From: an uncultured Clostridia bacterium
GTDB lineage: Bacteria > Bacillota > Clostridia > Oscillospirales > Oscillospiraceae
Reading direction: 5' to 3'
NCBI GenBank assembly: GCA_945635805.1
Contig: CALZCW010000009.1
Span: 1 to 10,513, forward strand
Length of the DNA: 10,513 nucleotides
The stretch's first letter is position 1. The number at the start of each line of letters is the position of its first letter. Shown piece by piece: positions 5,412 through 10,513 of this stretch. Below the pieces are notes generated by a model. It was not told the DNA's origin. It saw nothing but the letters and a program-made list of their open reading frames with translations, and made no database searches. The translations under genes and the position numbers were made by a program.

Positions 5412-6776
5412 TCAGAACGAAGCGTACAGCGACGGTTTGCTGGCGGCTCCCACCAGCGACGCCGTACACAGGTAGAGCAGCAGCACCGCAAAGAGCAGCA
5501 GACTGATGGCATAAATGAGCTGAAGGAAAGAAAATTGGTTCTCCTTGCGGCCCCGGACCAAAACGGCGCCCCAGAGGAAGCTGAACCAGCGCGGCAGCAC
5601 TGAGGAGCCGATCAGGCAGACGGCAATCAGCGGCACCGTGTTGCCCAAAATCACGCCAACAGAGGAACTCCAGAAGGGGCCTTTGCCGAACATCATAGCC
5701 AGGGAATTGCCCAGAGCGCCCATGTCCTCGTGGGCGAAAATAACCCAGCCGATGAGGACAAAGAACATGGTGATCAGCAGCCGCGCCGCGTAGGGCACTT
5801 TTTCAAGCTTCGGCATCAACTGTTTTTCCACCGCCAGCAGCACGAAGAAATACAGACCCCAGATGATGTAATTCCAGTTGGCGCCGTGCCACAATCCCGT
5901 CAGTGCCCAAACGATAAGCAAATTCAAGATCTGGCGGGCCTTGCCCTTACGGTTGCCGCCCAGAGGGATATAGACGTAATCCCGGAAGAAGCTGCCCAGG
6001 GTAATATGCCAGCGCCGCCAGAATTCGGTGATGGACCGGGAGGTGTAGGGCAGGTCAAAGTTCTCCGCGTAGCGGAAGCCGAAAACTCTGCCGAGGCCGA
6101 TGGCCATGTCGGCACAGCCGGAGAACTCAAAGTAGATGTAGAACATGAACATCAGCGCCGCCAGCCAGGCAGCAGCACCGTAGGACAGACCCTCCAGCTC
6201 CGTAAAGGCCACATAGGCGTAGTCGGCAATGAGGACCTTCTTTGCCAGGCCGACGCAGAAACGCACCGCGCCCTCAAAGATACCACGCGGGTTGGTCTTC
6301 CGGTGGGTGAGCTGGGTTTTGACCTCGTCATAGCGGACAATGGGCCCCATGAGCATTTTGGGGAACATGGAGATATAGAGCAGGAAATGGAAGAACGAGC
6401 CCTCCGGCGGATGCTTTTTCCGGTAGACATCCACCTGATAGGCGATCAACTGAAAGGTATAAAAGGAAACGCCGATGGGAAGCGCGATGCCAAAGGATAC
6501 CTTCAGGAGCTTAAACGCAGCTAAGATCACCAGATTCAGGCCGACAGGCAGCAGCAAGGTAGCGGCTCTTCCCGGGATGACCCGCTCCGCCAGCCAGAAA
6601 TTGGCAAAGGCCACGGCCACCAGCAGCGGCAGATAATAGGGCTGCCCCATGGCGTAAAACACCAGACTCGCCACCAGCAGGACCACATTTTTCCGTTTCA
6701 GACCAGGGATCAGGAAATAAACCGCCAGAGTCAGCGGCAAAAATATATATAAAAAGTAAAGGTTCGAGAATTCCAC
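5412..6776 (-). CDS. MBOAT family O-acyltransferase (AlgI/DltB-like)
   Basis: The protein has 454 residues and is strongly hydrophobic with roughly ten or more membrane segments. Family motifs are LPIGVSFYTFQLIAYQVD (99-116), YFEFSGCADMAIG (215-227), FWRRWHITLGSFFRDYVYIP (252-271) and LTGLWHGANWNYIIWG (292-307). H297 in WHGAN is the expected catalytic histidine. Members such as AlgI, DltB and PatA carry activated acyl groups across the cytoplasmic membrane for O-acylation of surface polymers. DltB is excluded as the closest match because no dltA, dltC or dltD neighbours are present. The DHHW partner downstream points to AlgI-like polysaccharide O-acetylation. The start is GTG at 6776, with AGAGGTAG (6788-6781) before it. 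It is the first gene of a two-gene operon with its own promoter. Confidence 0.95.
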   Translation of the reverse strand: MEFSNLYFLYIFLPLTLAVYFLIPGLKRKNVVLLVASLVFYAMGQPYYLPLLVAVAFANFWLAERVIPGRAATLLLPVGLNLVILAAFKLLKVSFGIALPIGVSFYTFQLIAYQVDVYRKKHPPEGSFFHFLLYISMFPKMLMGPIVRYDEVKTQLTHRKTNPRGIFEGAVRFCVGLAKKVLIADYAYVAFTELEGLSYGAAAWLAALMFMFYIYFEFSGCADMAIGLGRVFGFRYAENFDLPYTSRSITEFWRRWHITLGSFFRDYVYIPLGGNRKGKARQILNLLIVWALTGLWHGANWNYIIWGLYFFVLLAVEKQLMPKLEKVPYAARLLITMFFVLIGWVIFAHEDMGALGNSLAMMFGKGPFWSSSVGVILGNTVPLIAVCLIGSSVLPRWFSFLWGAVLVRGRKENQFSFLQLIYAISLLLFAVLLLYLCTASLVGAASKPSLYASF

Positions 6777-6809
6777 GGCACTACCTCTTCTCTTTTAACA
6801 GCTACTATC

Positions 6810-6838
6810 ACTCTAACAAAAAAAGCGCGTGATTTCAA
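6810..6838 (-). promoter_or_regulatory. Promoter of the MBOAT-DHHW operon
   Basis: On the minus strand TTGAAA (6838-6833), a 17-base spacer and TAGAGT (6815-6810) match 9 of 12 consensus bases. The predicted start is near 6803, about 27 bases before the GTG. I see no clear terminator for the upstream symporter gene in this 84-base gap, so readthrough from it is possible. Confidence 0.6.
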
Positions 6839-6860
6839 CAACAAATTTACATAATATCTG

Positions 6861-8246
6861 TTATTTTTTCTTATGGGTGGCCGGCAGCCGTCGAAGCGTG
6901 TCAGAAACCACAGTATTTTGCAGAAGCAGGAGCGCCGTCAGATTGGGCAGAGCCATGAGGACGTTCAGGACATCCGCCATTTCCCAGGCAGCGCTGACGG
7001 TGAAATAGGGGCCGACAGCAATGGCAAAAAGGTAAGCCATTCGATAGAGCATCCGCAGAACGCGACGCTCTCCTACCAGATACCGCAGGCATTGCTCGGC
7101 GTAAAAATTCCAGCCGATGATGGTGGCGAAGGCAAAAAAGACCAGGCAGACCATGAGGATGAAGGATGACAGGCTTTCATTCCAGGGAAGCGCCTCCCTC
7201 CAGGCATAGTCCGTGATCTGCACGCCCTCCAGCGGCGCGTTCCAGGCACCCGTCACCACCAGGCACAGGCCCGTCACGGTGCAGATGACAATGGTATCGA
7301 TGAAGGTACCCGTCATGGTCACAAGGCCCTGCCGCACCGGGTCCTTTTCGTCGGAAGCCGCCGCAGCGATGGGCGACGAACCGAGGCCCGCCTCGTTGGT
7401 AAAGACGCCGCGCCCGATGCCCATGCGGAACACCTGCCGGATGGTGATGCCGGCACCCGCTCCAAAAGCCGCACGGGGCGAAAAAGCACTTTTGACGATA
7501 AGTACGACAGCCGAGGGGATTCGGTCAGCGCAGCAGATTAACACCACGGCGGAGCAGAGCAGATAGGCCACGGACATGAGGGGCACCAGGGACTCGCAGA
7601 CCTTGGAAATGCGTTTTACCCCGCCCAAAAGCACCGCCGCTGCGGCTACAGTTACCAGCACGCCGCTGAGGACCGTTGCCCAGGAATAGTTGTGGCCGCC
7701 GACGGAAAAGGCCACTCCTGAGGAGAAAAAGCCATCCACCGCAGAGGTAATGCTGTTGACCTGGGTGACAGTGCCCACGCCCAAGATTCCAACCGCCGCA
7801 CCGATGGCAGCAAAGCACACCGCCAGCCAGCGGTATTTTTTGCCAAGCCCCAGCTCGATATAGCAGAAGGGTCCACCCAGCCAGCCGTTTTTGTCGCGGC
7901 GACGGTATTTCACCGCCAGAAAGCCCTCGGCATACTGAGTGGCCATGCCGAAGAAGGCGGCGACGAGCATCCAGAACAGCGCGCCGGGACCTCCTGCGCT
8001 GAGTGCAGTGGCCACGCCGACGATATTCCCCGTGCCGATGGTCGCAGCCAGGGCCGTGCACAGGGCAGCGTAAGGCGTGATGCCGCTGCCGCTTCCCTGT
8101 GTGCGGATCAGCCGGAGGGCTGTGCCCAGCTTGCGGAACTGCAAGCCCCGCAGACGAATCGTAAAAAGCAGACCGATTCCAACAAACAGCGCCATGGTCG
8201 GCCAACCCCAGGCCGCTTCCCCCAGACGCGGGAGTATTTCCTCCAA
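6861..8246 (-). CDS. Sodium:alanine/glycine symporter, AGCS family
   Basis: The protein has 461 residues from the chosen start, the usual length of the AGCS family, with about eleven membrane segments. Signature blocks are GTGNIVGVATAL (71-82), FFGMATQYAEG (98-108), GRGVFTNEAGLGSSPIAAA (278-296) and IIGWNFYAEQ (376-385). Members take up alanine, glycine or related small amino acids with sodium or protons across the cytoplasmic membrane; the exact substrate cannot be read here. An ATG at 8264 would add six residues but has no good ribosome binding site. TTG at 8246 has AGGAGG (8259-8254) at 7 bases and gives the common N-terminus, so I prefer it. The leader contains a TCCGACA dyad. The gene stands alone, with the recR terminator upstream. 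Confidence 0.95.
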   Translation of the reverse strand: MEEILPRLGEAAWGWPTMALFVGIGLLFTIRLRGLQFRKLGTALRLIRTQGSGSGITPYAALCTALAATIGTGNIVGVATALSAGGPGALFWMLVAAFFGMATQYAEGFLAVKYRRRDKNGWLGGPFCYIELGLGKKYRWLAVCFAAIGAAVGILGVGTVTQVNSITSAVDGFFSSGVAFSVGGHNYSWATVLSGVLVTVAAAAVLLGGVKRISKVCESLVPLMSVAYLLCSAVVLICCADRIPSAVVLIVKSAFSPRAAFGAGAGITIRQVFRMGIGRGVFTNEAGLGSSPIAAAASDEKDPVRQGLVTMTGTFIDTIVICTVTGLCLVVTGAWNAPLEGVQITDYAWREALPWNESLSSFILMVCLVFFAFATIIGWNFYAEQCLRYLVGERRVLRMLYRMAYLFAIAVGPYFTVSAAWEMADVLNVLMALPNLTALLLLQNTVVSDTLRRLPATHKKK

Positions 8247-8266
8247 AGCAGTTCCTCCTGTCATTT

Positions 8267-8289
8267 TCCGACAGTTTTTTGGTGTCGGA
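8267..8289. promoter_or_regulatory. Inverted repeat in the symporter leader
   Basis: TCCGACA (8267-8273) and TGTCGGA (8283-8289) are perfect 7-base inverted repeats separated by 9 bases. They sit between a possible -10 box (TAGAAT, 8310-8305, minus strand, without a recognisable -35 box) and the ribosome binding site of the AGCS gene. This may be an operator or an RNA hairpin in the leader. Sequence alone does not decide. Confidence 0.4.
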
Positions 8290-8353
8290 CAAATATTCCG
8301 CTCTATTCTATGCGGCGGTTTCCGCGCCTCATGCCTTGCCGATGGAACTGCGG

Positions 8354-8392
8354 GAACAAAACGGCGGCGCAGCCCTTTTCTGGCTGCGCCGC
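8354..8392 (-). terminator. Intrinsic terminator of the dnaX-ybaB-recR operon
   Basis: GCGGCGCAGCC (8364-8374) and GGCTGCGCCGC (8382-8392) form a perfect 11-bp GC-rich stem with a 7-base loop. On the minus strand CGTTTTGTTC follows, a short T-rich tract. It lies 24 bases past the recR stop codon, as expected for the operon end, and separates the operon from the symporter gene. Confidence 0.85.
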
Positions 8393-8416
8393 AGAAATAT
8401 TCTGTTATCAGGATTC

Positions 8417-9016
8417 CTAAATATCCCGTCTGCCCTCCAGGGCGCGCAGGAGCGTCACCTCGTCGGCATATTCCAGTTGGCTTCCCACAGGGATCCCATA
8501 GGCAAGCCGCGTCACCCGGACCTCCATGGGCCGCAGGAGACGGGAGATGTACATGGCAGTGGCCTCACCCTCGGTGTCGGGGTTGGTGGCCATGATGACC
8601 TCCCGGACGCCGCCCTTCCCTACCCGGGCCAGCAGCTCCCGGATGCAGATATCATCGGGGCCGATGTGATTCAGGGGGGAGATGACGCCGTGCAGCACAT
8701 GGTACACGCCGGTAAACTCCCGGGCGCGCTCCATGGCGATCACGTCCTTGGGGTCTGCCACCACACAGATCAAGCCGTGGTCGCGGCTCTCGTCGTCGCA
8801 GATGGGGCAAAGCTCCCTGTCCGTCAGATTCTGGCAGCAGGGGCACAGATGCACCGATTTTTTCGCGTCAATGATGGCGTCGGCAAACTCCCGGGCATCC
8901 TCCTCCGGCATACTCAGCAGATGAAAGGCCAGCCGCTGGGCCGTCTTGCCGCCGATGCCGGGCAGCTTGGCGAACTGTTCTGTCAGCCGCTCCAAAGCGG
9001 CGGGAAAATACCGCAT
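8417..9016 (-). CDS. recR: Recombination mediator protein RecR
   Basis: The protein has 199 residues, the normal RecR length. An N-terminal helix-hairpin-helix is seen in [17 protein letters not shown] (18-34). A four-cysteine zinc finger follows (C58, C61, C70, C73 in [16 protein letters not shown]). A Toprim domain then starts around residue 81 ([15 protein letters not shown]) and includes [15 protein letters not shown] (143-157). [19 protein letters not shown] closes the protein. RecR works with RecO and RecF to load RecA on gapped single-stranded DNA in the cytoplasm. The start codon shares one base with the ybaB stop (TGATG, 9018-9014), a sign of translational coupling, with a weak GGGCGG upstream. 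It is the last gene of the operon and is followed by an intrinsic terminator. Confidence 0.98.
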   Translation of the reverse strand: MRYFPAALERLTEQFAKLPGIGGKTAQRLAFHLLSMPEEDAREFADAIIDAKKSVHLCPCCQNLTDRELCPICDDESRDHGLICVVADPKDVIAMERAREFTGVYHVLHGVISPLNHIGPDDICIRELLARVGKGGVREVIMATNPDTEGEATAMYISRLLRPMEVRVTRLAYGIPVGSQLEYADEVTLLRALEGRRDI

Positions 9017-9360
9017 CAGAACAGACCGCCCAGATTCAGTCCGCCGGTGAGCTTCGCCATGCTCTGGGAAGCCTCGGCCTCGGCCTTGCGCATGGACTCA
9101 TTGACCGCCGCCACGACCATGTCCTGGAGCATTTCCACGTCGTCCGGGTCCACCGCCTCGGGATTGATGGTCAGGGACACCAGCTCATGCTTGCCGTTGA
9201 CCCGCGCCGTCACCATGCCGCCGCCGGAGGTGGCCTCGTACTCCTTGGCCTCCATCTCCTCCTGCATTTTCAGCATATCCTGCTGCATCTTCTGTGCCTG
9301 CTTGATCATATTCATGTTCATGCCGCCGCCCATGGGGCCGCGATATCCGCCTTTTGCCAT
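9016..9360 (-). CDS. YbaB/EbfC family nucleoid-associated protein
   Basis: The protein has 114 residues. A Gly/Met-rich N-terminus (about 1-18) is followed by a long helix rich in Gln, Lys and Glu ([20 protein letters not shown], 18-37). The central strands [20 protein letters not shown] carry the family core, followed by [23 protein letters not shown]. These match YbaB/EbfC (PF02575), a dimeric, tweezer-shaped DNA-binding protein usually encoded between dnaX and recR. The ATG at 9360 has AAGGAG (9374-9369) at 8 bases, which touches the dnaX stop codon. It is expected to bind DNA without much sequence specificity; its exact role here is not known. Confidence 0.97.
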   Translation of the reverse strand: MAKGGYRGPMGGGMNMNMIKQAQKMQQDMLKMQEEMEAKEYEATSGGGMVTARVNGKHELVSLTINPEAVDPDDVEMLQDMVVAAVNESMRKAEAEASQSMAKLTGGLNLGGLF

Positions 9361-9373
9361 TCTTGATTCTCCT

Positions 9374-10513
9374 TTATTTTACTTCAAAAATATCCGGATG
9401 CTCCGCGCTGCGGGACAGCAAACGGTCAAAATTTTCGCCGTTTTGCCGCTCCTGGCCCGGACGCATCAATTTTACCTGGATCGGTCTGCCCATCTGGGCC
9501 GAGGCACATTCAGCCACGGTCTGCAGTACATTGGGCCGCTTCAGCAGCGACTCGGCAAAGTCTGCATAGACGGTCAGGCAAAGCTCATTTCCCCGGAACG
9601 CGCCCTGAACCGGCGCGTTTTCCGCCACGGCAAACATCCCGGAGGACGGCGGCTTCAGGGCCGTTTTCAGTCGGCGGACCAGCTCCGGCCACGCACCGTC
9701 GGGCACAGGCTCCGCGCTCACGGGAGGTTCCTCCGGCATTGCGGGAGGAAGTGCCGGTTCTTCCTCGTCCCAGGGCGGTGCTTCTTCCTCCGGCTGGGGT
9801 GCAGGAGCCGCCTGGGGCGCTACGAAGCTGCCGGTGGCGATCTTCGTCTCCAACCGGCTCAGCCGCGCATTGAGAGACTCCGCGTCCATGACCGCCTCCG
9901 GCTCACAAAGCCGGATCAGGCACAGCTCCGCGTCGATACGGCGGTTGGCGCTGGTGTTGAAGCCCGCCGCCGCGTCGCGCAGCAGCCGGGTCATCCGCAG
10001 CAGCTCTCCCGGGCTGAACAGCGGCAGGAGGGTCTGCAGCTCCTTTTCCGTGCAGACACCGGAAATCAGGCTGACGCCCCTGGAGGCCGTGCGCAGAATC
10101 AGCAGATCCCGCGCCACGGTACAAAGCTCGTCCAGCATAGCCGCCAGGTCCTTCCCCTCGGCATACTGCTGGTTGAAAATCGCAAGGGTCCGGGCGCTGT
10201 CATGATTACCGATGGCCTGCATCAGCTCAGCAGTCTTTCTCGTACCCGCAAGGCCCAGTGTCCTGCAGACCTGGTCGGTGTCGATGGGCCCCACCGTCGC
10301 CGACGCGCACTGGTCCAGCAGGCTCACCGCGTCGCGCATACCGCCGTCAGCCAGCCGTGCCAGATAGGCGGCGGCGTCAGGCTCCAGGGTGATGCTCTCC
10401 CGGTAGGCGATATAATTCAGCCGGTCGGCGATGTCCTCCGGCAGGATCCTGCGGAAGGAAAAGCGCTGGCAGCGGGACAGGATGGTCGCGGGCACCTTGT
10501 GCAGCTCCGTGGT
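9374..10513 (-). CDS. dnaX: DNA polymerase III subunit gamma/tau, C-terminal part, cut by window edge
   Basis: The last 379 codons are present; the 5' part with the Walker A and B motifs lies beyond position 10513. The fragment begins TTELHKVPATILSRCQRF, which carries the SRC motif whose arginine (R14 of the fragment) acts in trans as the arginine finger in the clamp loader. GGMRDAVSLLDQ (about 57-68) is the sensor-2 region. The collar domain follows, then a Pro/Glu-rich linker (about 226-272) and a C-terminal domain (about 273-360) that resembles tau of Gram-positive bacteria. DnaX is the ATPase of the replicative clamp loader. I see no evident slippery site for making a short gamma form. 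The frame is open through the window edge, so an internal GTG at 10495 is not the start. The ybaB gene begins 13 bases downstream. Confidence 0.96.
   Translation of the reverse strand, partial: TTELHKVPATILSRCQRFSFRRILPEDIADRLNYIAYRESITLEPDAAAYLARLADGGMRDAVSLLDQCASATVGPIDTDQVCRTLGLAGTRKTAELMQAIGNHDSARTLAIFNQQYAEGKDLAAMLDELCTVARDLLILRTASRGVSLISGVCTEKELQTLLPLFSPGELLRMTRLLRDAAAGFNTSANRRIDAELCLIRLCEPEAVMDAESLNARLSRLETKIATGSFVAPQAAPAPQPEEEAPPWDEEEPALPPAMPEEPPVSAEPVPDGAWPELVRRLKTALKPPSSGMFAVAENAPVQGAFRGNELCLTVYADFAESLLKRPNVLQTVAECASAQMGRPIQVKLMRPGQERQNGENFDRLLSRSAEHPDIFEVK

Noticed and set aside
5730..6524. Plus-strand open frame (264 codons) opposite the MBOAT gene
   Set aside because: It is antisense to conserved MBOAT motifs, and its translation is charged low-complexity sequence with no recognisable family.
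7525..8292. Minus-strand open frame (255 codons) overlapping the symporter gene
   Set aside because: It is a frame-shifted reading of the AGCS gene and its Arg/Gly/His-rich product has no membrane segments or known motifs.
8290..8353. Riboswitch or T-box upstream of the symporter
   Set aside because: Only about 100 bases separate the recR terminator from the start codon, and I see no glycine riboswitch core, T-box sequence or anti-terminator pair.
9374..10513. Programmed frameshift in dnaX giving a short gamma form
   Set aside because: I found no A-rich slippery heptamer followed by a stem in the visible part, and the frame is open and coherent through the tau-like C-terminus.

Overview
The window reads as chromosomal DNA of a moderately GC-rich Gram-positive clostridium. 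The dnaX-ybaB-recR order, AGGAGG-type ribosome binding sites, sigma-A-like promoters, a DUF896 protein, an AGCS amino-acid symporter and a DHHW/MBOAT pair fit a gut Oscillospiraceae-like Bacillota. That placement is inferred from gene content and not proven. I see no IS element, CRISPR array, tRNA, rRNA or prophage gene.

Layout from left to right. Positions 1-1680 (minus) hold two translationally coupled FAD-dependent oxidoreductases: a full-length HI0933/BaiN-like protein followed by a COG2509-type dehydrogenase cut by the window edge. Their promoter lies back to back with a strong plus-strand promoter that serves a small DUF896 gene (1806-2009). The DUF896 gene converges on a DUF1294 membrane protein gene (2014-2298, minus) with 4 bases between the stop codons. 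Positions 2380-3999 (plus) hold an unrecognised single-pass membrane protein coupled to a GtrA-like protein, then a PAP2-like lipid phosphatase/transferase with its own near-consensus promoter. A 15-bp perfect terminator stem (4009-4048) separates these from the convergent MBOAT-DHHW operon (6776-4047, minus), which resembles alginate- or teichoic-acid-type O-acetylation machinery. Next come an AGCS sodium:amino-acid symporter (8246-6861, minus) and the end of the DNA replication/repair operon dnaX-ybaB-recR (10513-8417, minus), closed by a GC-rich terminator at 8354-8392.

How the genes may work together: GtrA (lipid-linked sugar translocation), PAP2 (lipid phosphate chemistry at the membrane) and MBOAT plus DHHW (export and O-acylation of a surface polymer) all concern the cell envelope. 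Together they form a roughly 4.4-kb surface-modification block between metabolic and housekeeping genes. There is no glycosyltransferase or polymerase in the block, so the modified polymer would have to be made elsewhere. DnaX, YbaB and RecR form the usual replication and recombination-repair operon with overlapping or closely spaced genes.

Nothing here is clearly a new system. The points most worth checking are the back-to-back promoters with a very short DUF896 leader, the likely antisense overlap of DUF896 and DUF1294, the 20-base-spaced ATGATTCGA repeat with a 7-codon upstream reading frame at the PAP2 promoter, the unknown gene coupled to gtrA, and the TTG start and leader dyad of the symporter gene.
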